Assembly (NCBI GenBank): GCA_043745295.1
Contig: JAYTTN010000667.1
Coordinates: 1-15,263 of the forward strand
Direction of reading: 5' to 3'
Origin: JALHQU01 sp043745295
GTDB lineage: Bacteria; Planctomycetota; Planctomycetia; Gemmatales; Gemmataceae
DNA length: 15,263 nucleotides
Part shown: positions 7,045 to 14,808 of the stretch, one piece after another
Layout of the letters: every line of letters begins with the position of its first letter
Position numbering within the stretch: the first letter of the stretch is position 1
Position numbers and translations under genes: made by a program
Notes under the pieces: generated by a model
What the model was told of the DNA's origin: nothing
Databases searched by the model: none
Seen by the model: the letters and a program-made list of their open reading frames with translations, nothing else

Positions 7045-8034
7045 TCACTTCGTCAACTTCTCGATCAGGTACGCGGTGGCGGTGGGCAACTTGGCGTTCG
7101 GCTCGGTGGCCGAGTGGAACTCGACCGCGACGCCGGCGTCCTTCAGCTTCTCGGCCAGCTTCACGCCGAGGATTGGCGAGTGGGTCGGGTCCGGGTGGCT
7201 CTCGCCCACCTTCGCCCCCTTCACGCCGGTGTAGTACAGGCCGACGGGCGGGTCGTCCTTGGTGACGTGGTTGATGGGCGAATACTCGGCGATCCACTTG
7301 GCCAGGGTGTCCCGCTGCTTCTCCACCTCGTCCAGGTTCTTCAGCCCGAAGGCGTGCGCCCCGTAGGTGTAGTTGGGCAGCCACTCGCGCGTCACCTTCG
7401 GGTCGAGCGACACCTGCGCGCCGTTCACCGCCGCGCAGTACAAGCGGGTCGATTCGCGCAGCACCGGGTCGTCGCTCTTCGGGTCGGCCATGTCGTCGTG
7501 GAACGCCAGCCACAAGGACGAACAGCCGCCGGCCGACCCGCCCGTCGCCCCGATGCGGGTCTTGTCGATGTTCCACGCCTTGGCCTTCGACCGAATGAAC
7601 TGCAAGGCGCGGGCGGCGTCCTCCAGCGGGGCCTTCACCGGCGGCGTCACCTTCTGCGCGTTCGCCTGGGCCATCAGCCGGTAGTTGATGGACGCCACCG
7701 AGATGCCCTTGTCGAGGAACGCCTTCACCCCGCCGTAGTAGCTGCTCTTGTCGCCGTTGTTCCACCCGCCGCCGTGGATGCACAGCACCAGCGGCGTCGG
7801 CGCGTCGGCCTTGGCCTGCCAGAAGTCGAGGACGTTCCGCTCGTGCGGCCCGTAGCTCACCTTCTCGGCGGTGATCGGCACGGCCGGCTTGGGCGGGGCC
7901 TTCTTCTCGTCCTTCTTCTTCTCGTCCTTCTTCGCGTCGTCCTTCTTCGGGTCCTGCGCCCGGCTCGTGCCCAGCACCACGAGGGCGCTGAGGGCGAACG
8001 CCAGGGCGGCGAACGGCGTGCGGCGGCGGATCAT
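7045..8034 (-). CDS. Secreted alpha/beta hydrolase (esterase/lipase-like)
   Basis: This 329-residue protein starts with a signal peptide (RRR, hydrophobic core about 8-22, likely cleavage near SRA-Q), followed by a striking Lys/Asp/Glu-rich linker at about 30-47 (alternating KKD/EKK). The alpha/beta-hydrolase domain of the BD-FAE/HSL-like esterase type follows. The oxyanion-hole motif HGGGW lies at 87-91 and the nucleophile elbow GGSAGG at 165-170 with Ser167. 'VASINYRL' (113-120) and 'DDPPVGLYYTG' are also typical. The expected location is periplasm or cell surface, where it would cleave carboxyl esters such as plant-polymer esters. The substrate is not readable. ATG 8034 is preceded by GGAG. 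The longer frame to 8124 adds a non-conserved, non-secretory N-terminus and was rejected. Confidence 0.85.
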   Translation of the reverse strand: MIRRRTPFAALAFALSALVVLGTSRAQDPKKDDAKKDEKKKDEKKAPPKPAVPITAEKVSYGPHERNVLDFWQAKADAPTPLVLCIHGGGWNNGDKSSYYGGVKAFLDKGISVASINYRLMAQANAQKVTPPVKAPLEDAARALQFIRSKAKAWNIDKTRIGATGGSAGGCSSLWLAFHDDMADPKSDDPVLRESTRLYCAAVNGAQVSLDPKVTREWLPNYTYGAHAFGLKNLDEVEKQRDTLAKWIAEYSPINHVTKDDPPVGLYYTGVKGAKVGESHPDPTHSPILGVKLAEKLKDAGVAVEFHSATEPNAKLPTATAYLIEKLTK

Positions 8035-8110
8035 CGAGGGTCTCCGGGGCGGAACGGGGAGAGGGAACCGACGAAGGTGTGCTATCCGCCAGCGGCGGTG
8101 GTGGCCACCG

Positions 8111-8338
8111 TCAGGCGGCCGCAACTGCGGCTGCGAGCAGCCGATAGCTCTTGATCTGGTCGAGGTCGATGATCTCGAAGTTGTCGATGTGATCGGTCCG
8201 GTAGATGCGGTTCCCCTTTTGGGAAATCATGATGTGCCGCCGCTCGCCGACGGGGAGCGTCCGGCCGTCAGTCAACTCGAGTTCGTACGCGCGGTAGGGT
8301 TCGGCCCGGTAGAGGGTCCGCAATTCGTCGGCGGTCAT
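8111..8338 (-). CDS. Small PFRPF/DGR-family protein, copy A
   Basis: A 75-residue protein of a family repeated six times in this window. The shared pattern is M-x-x-[DE]-x-[LIV]-R near the start, then P-[FY]-R-x-[FY]-x-[LIV] (here EPYRAYELEL), T/ADGR (TDGRTLPV), a beta-rich middle (HIMISQKG), and a closing strand (FEIIDLDQI). The predicted product is a small all-beta cytoplasmic protein with no signal or membrane segment. Function is unknown. This is the most divergent copy: Y replaces F in both aromatic positions and the second P is A. It ends in an Ala-rich tail. The start ATG is preceded by GAGGT. It lies 9 bp after copy B and 76 bp before the hydrolase gene. Confidence 0.72.
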   Translation of the reverse strand: MTADELRTLYRAEPYRAYELELTDGRTLPVGERRHIMISQKGNRIYRTDHIDNFEIIDLDQIKSYRLLAAAVAAA

Positions 8339-8347
8339 GGGTATACC

Positions 8348-8569
8348 TCAGTCGAGAATGGACGCACCGGGGAATTCCAGGTCCGTCACGAGCAGCAGGT
8401 CGATGACGTGGGCGTTACCGTCGGTCTCCACCATGACCAAACGACCACCGGCTGGGAGGTCGAAGAACTCCGGCGACAGTACCGGGATCGAGCGGCCGCC
8501 GGCCAGGTGGATAATGAACGGGCGGAACGGCCGCCGGTTCACCGTGTTCCGCACGAAGTCGGGTGCCAT
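8348..8569 (-). CDS. Small PFRPF/DGR-family protein, copy B
   Basis: A 73-residue protein of unknown function with the core RRPFRPFIIHLAGGRSIPV near the N-terminus (the family DGR is GGR here), LPAGGRLVMV in the middle and HVIDLLLVTDLEF at the end. A good GAGGAAG ribosome site precedes ATG 8569. It is followed after 9 bp by copy A in the same orientation, so the two form a tandem pair that is probably translated from one message. The two copies are clearly different in sequence, so the duplication is not recent. Confidence 0.75.
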   Translation of the reverse strand: MAPDFVRNTVNRRPFRPFIIHLAGGRSIPVLSPEFFDLPAGGRLVMVETDGNAHVIDLLLVTDLEFPGASILD

Positions 8570-8625
8570 CGCACTTCCTCGGTTTGTCCGTCATGATACC
8601 GGTTGTCGGCGTCGGGTGCCACGGG

Positions 8626-9063
8626 TCACTTGCGGGCGGCGGTGCCGTCGATGTCGGCGTTCGTCATCGGCCAGATGGCGTCCGCCACGTTCCGCCCCAG
8701 CGTCAGCCCCGCGACGTGATCGGCCTGGATGTGATACCCGCCCAGCACCCGCGACAGGCCGGCCAGCCCGGCCGTCGCCGAGAACGTCGGCAGTTGCAGG
8801 GCCACGGCGCACGTCAGCTTCGGGTCGAACCCCGACTTGCCGTCCTCCATCTGCATGAACTGGCAGGTGACGACGATGCCGAGCATCCGCGTGCCGACGG
8901 TGGGCCGCGGGCCGTTCCGCTCGTGTTCGCGGGCCGTCGCCTCCAGCGCCACGTCCAGCCAGTCGGACGCGGCGGACGGCGCGGGCTTCGGCGGGTCGGC
9001 GGCGAAGGCGGGGGAAAGGACGAGAAACGCGGCGAACGCCGCGGCGATCCAGGGCGAGGGCAT
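8626..9063 (-). pseudogene. Vanadium-haloperoxidase/PAP2-type protein with internal deletion
   Basis: The 145-residue frame has a signal peptide (hydrophobic 7-21, AFA-A cleavage), then the N-terminal segment typical of planctomycete vanadium haloperoxidase-like proteins (DWLDVALEATA...RPTVGTRMLGIV). It then jumps to the C-terminal part: LPTFSATAGLAGLSRVLGGYHIQADHVAGLTLGRNVADAIWP. The latter holds the third PAP2/haloperoxidase motif SR-x5-H (104-111). The first motif (K-x6-RP) and second motif (PSGH) that complete the vanadate/phosphate pocket are absent; family members are usually several hundred residues. The frame is intact, so it may be expressed as a short secreted protein, but catalysis is not expected. 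ATG 9063 has only a weak ribosome site. Confidence 0.6.
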
Positions 9064-9089
9064 CGGTGTGATCCGCGGGAGAGGGCGGA

Positions 9090-9119
9090 CCGATGAGGGA
9101 CCGCCCGCCCCCTCATCGG
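9090..9119 (+). terminator. Strong hairpin with T-run (plus-strand sense)
   Basis: A perfect 10-bp stem (CCGATGAGGG at 9090-9099 and its complement at 9110-9119) encloses a 10-nt loop and is followed on the plus strand by ATTTTTA. In form it is an intrinsic terminator reading rightward, yet both flanking genes read leftward. It might block antisense transcription, or be a leader hairpin upstream of the haloperoxidase remnant. Confidence 0.5.
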
Positions 9120-9205
9120 ATTTTTACGGATGATAACCCGGCAATACTGGAAATGGAAATCAGTTGTGGACTACGCCCACCGAATCGGGGATATGCCCGG
9201 CGATT

Positions 9206-10669
<1,464 letters not shown>

Positions 10670-10676
10670 GTAACGC

Positions 10677-10934
10677 TCAAGGGGTTGCCGGTGCGGATTG
10701 AATGGCCGGGACCAGGGTGGCAGACGGCGGGTCGAAACCGATGCCCGTGATCAGCTCGGTGTAGAGGACATCCTGCCGGTCGTCGCGCTGGTACACGTCC
10801 ACGAATGTCCCGAGCGGCGACACCAGGATGAAGTCGCGTGCGTGGACCGGAATCGCCCGCCCGTCCGCGATGTGCAGCGTGAACGGGCGGAACGGAACGG
10901 CGGTGATGTGTTCGCGGATCGTGTCGGCGGTCAT
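10677..10934 (-). CDS. Small PFRPF/DGR-family protein, copy C
   Basis: An 85-residue protein of unknown function with VPFRPFTLHIADGRAIPV close to the N-terminus, RDFILVSPLGTFVDVYQ in the middle, and a Pro/Ala-rich tail. It is closest to copies D and E: it shares HITAVPF with D and RDFILxSPxG with E. GGAG precedes ATG 10934. The gene fills an insert of 299 bp (10670-10968) between two 69-bp copies of the gcvPB 5' end and stops 7 bp before the gcvPB ATG, so gcvPB is now translated from this gene's message. This is the most recently mobilised-looking member of the family. Confidence 0.82.
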   Translation of the reverse strand: MTADTIREHITAVPFRPFTLHIADGRAIPVHARDFILVSPLGTFVDVYQRDDRQDVLYTELITGIGFDPPSATLVPAIQSAPATP

Positions 10935-10965
10935 CGCGGATCTCCGGAAGGTGGGTCGGGGTATT

Positions 10966-11037
10966 CTACAGCCGGTGGCACCGCCGACCGGGGCGGGACA
11001 TTTCGAAGATCAGTTCGGTCGATTGCGGGTTGTTCAT
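10966..11037 (-). pseudogene. Truncated duplicate of the gcvPB start (23 codons)
   Basis: ATG 11037 opens 23 codons identical in protein sequence to GcvPB residues 1-23 and then hits TAG at 10966-10968. It retains what was probably the ancestral gcvPB leader (11038-11153). It could still be translated as a short peptide upstream of gene C and act as a leader ORF. It is the second member of the direct-repeat pair (10969-11037). Confidence 0.85.
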
Positions 11038-11153
11038 AGGGTCGGGGCGCGAGGAAGGAAAAGCGGTGCCAGTTAACCGCGTGCGAAACGGATAGTAAAC
11101 GGAGAGGCGGGGAGAGTGGCGAGCGGCGAGTCAGTCGCCTATCCCTGTGGGGC
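11038..11153. promoter_or_regulatory. Probable ancestral gcvPB leader region
   Basis: This 116-bp noncoding stretch lies between the stop of the TIGR02996 gene and the duplicated gcvPB start. It is directly continuous with the duplicated start codon, so before the insertion it was the gcvPB upstream region. No glycine-riboswitch core, clear -35/-10 pair or terminator could be recognised. Confidence 0.4.
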
Positions 11154-11882
11154 TTAACTGCGCATGCGGCGCGGCAACGGTTGAAGCTTGGCAAGGAACT
11201 CGCCAATCGACGGAGCAACGAGCCGGCTCGTGCCCTCGTCTACGTCCACGAACCTCACCGCATCGTGTTCTGACGGACGACAAGAGGCGACGAAGAACAC
11301 CCGGTCATCGAGAGTGGCTGCGAGATAGATAAACTGTGCCTTCAACCCAATCTCGCGCCGCTCGCATTGGGTCCGAAGTACGACTTCGTGATTCTTCTCG
11401 TCTTGAACAAAGTGGGGGTCGTCGAGACACACGATCCCGCTGATAGGCATGTCGCCGAACTCGTCGAGAGCTGGGAAGATCAACTCCCCGCCTCGCAAAT
11501 CACCGAGGTTGTAGTTCATCAACAACGCGCTAAGTTCGGGAGCCAGCGGTATGCCGAGGGAATCAGCGACCGTGCCGAGTTCCGAGAAGGAGGCTGGTGT
11601 TCCGGACGTGGAGAGCGCCAGTCGAGGGCAGCACACTCCCACCGGAGGTCGGCTCACCCTCGCCACCCACAGCGGATCGAGGTCGGCGGCCATCGCCCGA
11701 AGTTCGGTGGCGTCGCCGGGACGCTTCCCCTCCTTCCACGGCTGCGCCCACTCGACCTCGGCGCGGAGGAACGAGCCGCGCGGGTCGTCGCGGTCGTCCA
11801 AGAAGTCGGCGTACACCAGTCGCGGCAGGTCGTGGCCGGGGTTGTCCACGATGGTGCGGAGGAAGGCGTCATCTTCGGTCAT
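11154..11882 (-). CDS. TIGR02996-domain protein with SUKH/SMI1-KNR4-like C-terminus
   Basis: A 242-residue protein. Residues 1-45 (TEDDAFLRTIVDNPGHDLPRLVYADFLDD..D.RG.FLR.E) are an unmistakable TIGR02996 domain, expanded in Gemmata and usually fused to assorted C-terminal modules. From about residue 105 (DSLGIPLAPELSALLMNYNLGDL) to the end (SIGEFLAKLQPL) the pattern resembles a SUKH (SMI1/KNR4) domain, found in immunity proteins and adaptors. This second assignment is tentative. ATG 11882 was chosen because the TIGR02996 domain starts there and it lies 4 bp after the stop of the fused D-E gene; an upstream start at 11924 would overlap that gene. The middle (71-100) has a Cys-Cys and is of uncertain structure. 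Confidence 0.75.
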   Translation of the reverse strand: MTEDDAFLRTIVDNPGHDLPRLVYADFLDDRDDPRGSFLRAEVEWAQPWKEGKRPGDATELRAMAADLDPLWVARVSRPPVGVCCPRLALSTSGTPASFSELGTVADSLGIPLAPELSALLMNYNLGDLRGGELIFPALDEFGDMPISGIVCLDDPHFVQDEKNHEVVLRTQCERREIGLKAQFIYLAATLDDRVFFVASCRPSEHDAVRFVDVDEGTSRLVAPSIGEFLAKLQPLPRRMRS

Positions 11883-11886
11883 GGCG

Positions 11887-12366
11887 TCACGCGGCGGTGT
11901 CGGAGCGGGTGACGGGCTGTTCAACCAGTGGCGCGTCGAAGCTGATCCCCGTCACGAGCGAGTTGTCGAGAACCTCGAAGCTGCCGTTGTACTGGTAGAT
12001 GTGCAGCGTCTGTCCCATCGGCGAGATCAGGATGAAGTCGCGGCCGACGACCGGCACCCGTCGCCCGTCGGCCACGTTCAGCACGAACGGGCGAAACGGA
12101 GTGGCCATCACATACCTGCGGAGTTCGTCGGTTGCCATTCTGACACCTCCCGATTGGGGTTGGGACACTTCCACCTCGGCCAAGTCACCGATGTTGAGAA
12201 TCGTATGGCTGCCGTCCGGTTGGAAGACGAAAACGTGCGACTGCGACGGCGCGATCCGGACGAGGTCTTGGGCCGACACCTGCAACCGCCGGCCGTCGGC
12301 GGTGCGGACGTGGAACGGCGTGAACGGGACGGCCGTGATGTGCGCGCGGAGTTGGTCGGTGGTCAT
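11887..12366 (-). CDS. Two-domain PFRPF/DGR-family protein (copies D and E fused)
   Basis: A 159-residue frame made of two tandem family domains. D is residues 1-76 (MTTDQLRAHITAVPFTPF, TADGRRLQV, VFVFQPDG) and E is residues 77-159 (MATDELRRYVMATPFRPF, ADGRRVPV, RDFILISPMG). They are joined by a short linker (SQPQSGGVR) with no stop. Remarkably, E keeps its own ATG at 12138 with a strong GGGAGGT seven bases upstream, so both the full fusion and E alone could be made. A GAGGAAG precedes the D start. The fusion probably arose when the stop codon of D was lost from a tandem pair like B-A. Function unknown. The next gene starts 4 bp downstream, so the two are likely cotranscribed. Confidence 0.78.
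   Translation of the reverse strand: MTTDQLRAHITAVPFTPFHVRTADGRRLQVSAQDLVRIAPSQSHVFVFQPDGSHTILNIGDLAEVEVSQPQSGGVRMATDELRRYVMATPFRPFVLNVADGRRVPVVGRDFILISPMGQTLHIYQYNGSFEVLDNSLVTGISFDAPLVEQPVTRSDTAA
12145..12151 (-). promoter_or_regulatory. Internal Shine-Dalgarno before domain E
   Basis: The minus strand reads GGGAGGT here, followed by six bases and ATG (12136-12138), in frame with the fused D-E protein. It is stronger than several of the true start-site ribosome sites in the window and supports separate production of domain E (83 residues). Confidence 0.6.
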
Positions 12367-12423
12367 CGCGGGCTTCCTCGCAGGGATGGGGCTTGGTTGC
12401 GGGATTGTACACCACCGCGTCCG

Positions 12424-13035
12424 TCATGGCAGCGGTCCCCCGACGGCGTGGACGAGGATGCCCAGCACCTTCGCCAGCTTCTCCGGCAGCGTGTACTGGG
12501 TGCGGTCGATGGTCAGGTCGTCGCCGCGCAGGGTCAGGAATCGCCACAGCGTGCCGGTGGTGACGCACCCGTGGATGACATCGATGTCGTTCTTGGCCCT
12601 CTCGTTGAAGATGCGGGCCGCCACCATCTCCGCCCCGCACTGGCCGAGGCCGCCGGCGATGCTATCGTCCTTCGCCTCGACCACCACGGCGACCGGCGCT
12701 TTCAGGACGACTTGCACGTCGGAACGGGAGAGGATGAAGTCGCACAGTCCGTTCAGCCCGCGCGCCTTGTCCACGTTGAATTCGGTGCCGGAAAAGAAAC
12801 CGATGCGGCGGTGGAATCGTTCCCACACCGCCAACAAGACCGGCGCGACGATCAACGCGGACTTGGCCTTCTCGGTGCCGACGAGCGTGGCCAACGGCAT
12901 GTAGACATCCAGGAGGGCCGCCAGCGCGGGGTCGGGCGGCGAGTCCGACACGGCCGCGTGCAGATCGGCCACGTCGCCGAGGCGGACGCCGACTTTCGAT
13001 TCCAAATCGGGCAGCGTGAAATCGCTGAACGGCAT
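12424..13035 (-). CDS. Uncharacterised PD-(D/E)XK-like protein
   Basis: A 203-residue protein with a conserved-looking centre: FFSGTEFNVD (80-89), GLNGLCDFILS (93-103), VAVVVEAKDDSIAGGLGQCGAEMVAARIFN (115-144), and CVTTGTLWRFLTL (157-169). D99, E120-x-K122 and Q132 fit the spacing of a PD-(D/E)XK nuclease core. Similar hypothetical proteins, as I recall, occur in cyanobacteria. No toxin, methylase or defence partner is adjacent, so nuclease activity is only inferred from the motif. ATG 13035 has an excellent GAGGAGG site. It starts the minus-strand run and faces the divergent copy F across a 138-bp spacer. Confidence 0.65.
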   Translation of the reverse strand: MPFSDFTLPDLESKVGVRLGDVADLHAAVSDSPPDPALAALLDVYMPLATLVGTEKAKSALIVAPVLLAVWERFHRRIGFFSGTEFNVDKARGLNGLCDFILSRSDVQVVLKAPVAVVVEAKDDSIAGGLGQCGAEMVAARIFNERAKNDIDVIHGCVTTGTLWRFLTLRGDDLTIDRTQYTLPEKLAKVLGILVHAVGGPLP

Positions 13036-13173
13036 CGGGTCGCCTCCTCGGTGGTCGCGTCGGGTATGCTTACCTTACTCCCCCCCGCGGCCCAATACGA
13101 GGTGTGCCGGCGGTCGCCCGGCGGTGTATCATGGAACGTGTTCTTGGGCGTTCCCCACACCGGAGACTCCCCC
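13036..13173. promoter_or_regulatory. Divergent intergenic region
   Basis: 138 bp separate the divergent PD-(D/E)XK-like gene and small gene F, so promoters for both must lie here. A TATCAT at 13127-13132 could be a -10 element for F, but no matching -35 was convincing. A run of seven C lies at 13080-13086. No RNA gene is visible. Confidence 0.4.
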
Positions 13174-13398
13174 GTGCCCCCCGATCAACTCCGCGCCTCG
13201 CTGCGTCGGCACCCCTTCGTCCCGTTCCGCGTCGTCACCGCCAGCGGCAACAGCTACCACGTGCCGAGTCCCGAGTGGATGATGGTCACGGACAGGACCA
13301 CGGCCGTCGGCACGCCGGGCGAGTCCGGGGACGGCGACATCGTGACCCTCATCGACAACTTCAGCATCACCGAACTCGTGCCGGCACCCGCGCCGTAG
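13174..13398 (+). CDS. Small PFRPF/DGR-family protein, copy F
   Basis: A 74-residue protein started by GTG 13174 (GGAG upstream). The family core is HPFVPFRVVTASGNSYHV: G-N replaces G-R, but the PF-x-PF and following strand are kept. It continues with SPEWMMVTD and ends VTLIDNFSITELV, matching the terminal strand of copy A. A long frame continues upstream, but it is only antisense shadow of the minus-strand genes. This is the only copy on the plus strand. It precedes the CoA-transferase gene by 50 bp and is probably cotranscribed with it. Function unknown. Confidence 0.7.
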   Translation: MPPDQLRASLRRHPFVPFRVVTASGNSYHVPSPEWMMVTDRTTAVGTPGESGDGDIVTLIDNFSITELVPAPAP

Positions 13399-13448
13399 CC
13401 GACCGCCGCGTCGGCATAAGCCCCCCCCTGTCGGCGAGGTGCGTTGCC

Positions 13449-14222
13449 GTGCCGTTCACCCCGATGGAACTGATGATCTCCGCCGCCGCCCGGCACCTGG
13501 CGGACGGCACCACCGTGGCCGTCGGCACCGGCCTGCCGTGCGCCGCCGCCATGCTCGCACAGAAGACGCACGCGCCGAACCTCATCATCTGCTTCGAGGC
13601 CGGCGGCATCGCCCCGCTGCTGCCCACCATGCCCGTCAGCGTCGGCGACAGCACCACTTTCCACAAGGCGCTGATGGCCACCAGCATGGCGGACGTGATG
13701 CAGTTTTGCCAGCGCGGGATGATCGACGCCACGTTCCTGAGCGGGGCGCAGATCGACCCGTTCGGCAACCTGAACTCGACGTTCCTCGGCGGCACTTACG
13801 AGAAGCCGAAGGTGCGACTGCCGGGCAGCGGCGGGGCGAACGACCTGGCGTCGTTCTGCTGGCGGACGTTCATCGTCATGAAGCACGACGCCAAGAAGTT
13901 CGTGTCGAAACTCGACTTCCTCACGACGCCGGGGTTCCTGACCGGTCCCGGCGCGCGCGAGGCGGCCGGGCTGCCAGCGAACACCGGCCCGCACCGCGTC
14001 ATCACCGACTTGGCGATCCTGGACTTCGACGAGGCGACGAAGCGGATGCGGGTGCGGTCGCTGCATCCGGGGCACACCCTGGACGAAGTGACGGCGGCGA
14101 CCGGATTCGAGTTGCTCGTCCACCCGGAGCTGGCCGAGACGCCGTCCCCGACGGAACGGGAACTGCACCTGCTGCGCACCCAAGTCGATCCCGGCCGGTA
14201 TCTCCTCGGCCGCGCGGGGTGA
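13449..14222 (+). CDS. CoA-transferase beta subunit (glutaconate CoA-transferase B-like)
   Basis: A 257-residue class I CoA-transferase small subunit, the expected length for GctB-type proteins. Visible are VAVGTGLPCAAAMLAQKTHAPN (22-43), LIICFEAGGIAP with E50 at the catalytic-Glu position, FLSGAQIDPFGNLNSTFLG (about 97-115), GGANDLAS and the C-terminal LHPGHTLDEV. Such subunits move CoA between acyl-CoAs and free acids, working as heterodimers with an alpha subunit. GTG 13449 is chosen because GAGG lies about nine bases upstream; ATG 13464 is an alternative. No alpha-subunit gene is adjacent: the upstream gene is small protein F and downstream DNA is degenerate. The acyl substrate cannot be inferred. 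Confidence 0.85.
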   Translation: MPFTPMELMISAAARHLADGTTVAVGTGLPCAAAMLAQKTHAPNLIICFEAGGIAPLLPTMPVSVGDSTTFHKALMATSMADVMQFCQRGMIDATFLSGAQIDPFGNLNSTFLGGTYEKPKVRLPGSGGANDLASFCWRTFIVMKHDAKKFVSKLDFLTTPGFLTGPGAREAAGLPANTGPHRVITDLAILDFDEATKRMRVRSLHPGHTLDEVTAATGFELLVHPELAETPSPTERELHLLRTQVDPGRYLLGRAG

Positions 14223-14289
14223 GGCTGAGTTCGGGAGGGTCGAGACCCACAGGGATGTTGGACAAGCTCCTGGGGCGGGTGAGCGTGGG
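14223..14289. other. Noncoding tail after the CoA-transferase gene
   Basis: No gene, clear terminator or repeat is visible in these bases. The minus strand continues without a recognisable protein from the transposase scrap next to it. Confidence 0.3.
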
Positions 14290-14429
14290 TGGGGCGACCC
14301 GGTGCCGGACGGAGCGCGCGGCCACGCCGAGGAAGTCGGCGATCTCGTCGATCGCGTGACCGTCGGCGTGACGGGCCACCGCCGGCGGCGACGGCGTTCC
14401 AACTCGGCGGCGCGTCCGGGACTTCTCAT
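14290..14429 (-). pseudogene. Fragment resembling an IS630-type transposase N-terminus
   Basis: From ATG 14429 on the minus strand one frame reads SPGRAAELERRRRRR. After a shift near 14380 the next frame reads AVARHADGHAIDEIADFLGVAARSVRHRVA. Joined, this resembles the helix-turn-helix start of IS630-family transposases (AELERRR..AV....G....EIA.FLGV..RSV). The catalytic DDE domain is missing and the reading frame is broken, so it is a dead scrap. Assignment rests on pattern only. Confidence 0.38.
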
Positions 14430-14480
14430 GCCCGCAGCGCGGAACACGACTGACATGACTTACCTGAAGACCAATGGCCG

Positions 14481-14529
14481 CGACGCGCGAGCGAGGGACC
14501 TGCGCGGTTCGGCATTCGCTCGCGCGTCG
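14481..14529. repeat. 14-bp perfect inverted repeat
   Basis: CGACGCGCGAGCGA at 14481-14494 is the exact reverse complement of 14516-14529, with a 21-nt loop. It sits just left of the 177-bp structured element and may be part of a larger composite repeat. Confidence 0.6.
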
Positions 14530-14546
14530 GGCGAGCAGGTGAGGTG

Positions 14547-14723
14547 GTCTTCACGCCGGAGGCGTGGCGGAACGTAGCCAGGGGTGAAACCCCTGGAAAC
14601 CGTAGAGAAATCGGGCGCACCCCGGAGGGGTGCCGGACGGCGAATCGGGGATTCCAGGGGTTCCGCGAGCTGCGCTCGCCCGTCACCCCTGGCTACCGGC
14701 AACCACGCCTCCGGCGTGAAGAC
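14547..14723. mobile_element. 177-bp MITE-like element with perfect 21-bp terminal inverted repeats
   Basis: The ends at 14547-14567 and 14703-14723 are exact 21-bp inverted repeats (outermost GTCTTCACGCC). A second inverted pair, GTAGCCAGGGGTGA at 14574-14587 and its complement at 14683-14696, lies inside. Between them are further small hairpins (GGGGTGAAACCCC; GCACCCCGGAGGGGTGC; GCGAGCTGCGCTCGC). The whole element would fold into a long branched stem. It has no coding capacity and looks like a non-autonomous foldback element. It replaces the body of the antitoxin gene to its right, so it behaves like an insertion. No clear target-site duplication was found. Confidence 0.75.
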
Positions 14724-14808
14724 GGGTGGCGACCGCCTCGCCCGGCGCGAACTGGCGGACGAGTTCGGGTAGCTTGGCCTGCGCCTCGGCGAGCGTGATG
14801 GTGGCCAT
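14724..14808 (-). pseudogene. Phd/YefM-type antitoxin N-terminus, cut by the MITE-like element
   Basis: ATG 14808, with GAGAGG a few bases upstream, starts MATITLAEAQAKLPELVRQF followed by APGEAVATR. This is the characteristic start of Phd/YefM-family antitoxins, which bind operator DNA and neutralise a cognate toxin. After about 28 codons the frame runs into the terminal inverted repeat at 14723. No antitoxin C-terminus or toxin gene is visible on the far side. The fragment is a remnant of a toxin-antitoxin module. Confidence 0.65.

Noticed and set aside
6808..8154. 448-codon plus-strand open frame
   Set aside because: It is the antisense shadow of the TfoX-N and hydrolase genes, Arg/Val/Leu-rich with no recognisable domain.
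8111..8569. Copies A and B as another recent insertion flanked by repeats
   Set aside because: No duplicate of the hydrolase or haloperoxidase gene ends was found around them.
11038..11153. Possible glycine riboswitch upstream of the gcvPB duplicate
   Set aside because: No tandem glycine-aptamer core or conserved purine-rich pairing could be recognised.
11551..13173. Very long plus-strand open frame ending with small gene F
   Set aside because: It runs antisense to four well-supported minus-strand genes and shows no domain; only its last 75 codons (from GTG 13174) look real.
13036..13450. Possible direct repeats flanking copy F (similar C-runs and GAGGTG on both sides)
   Set aside because: The similarity is patchy and short and not distinguishable from chance in GC-rich DNA.
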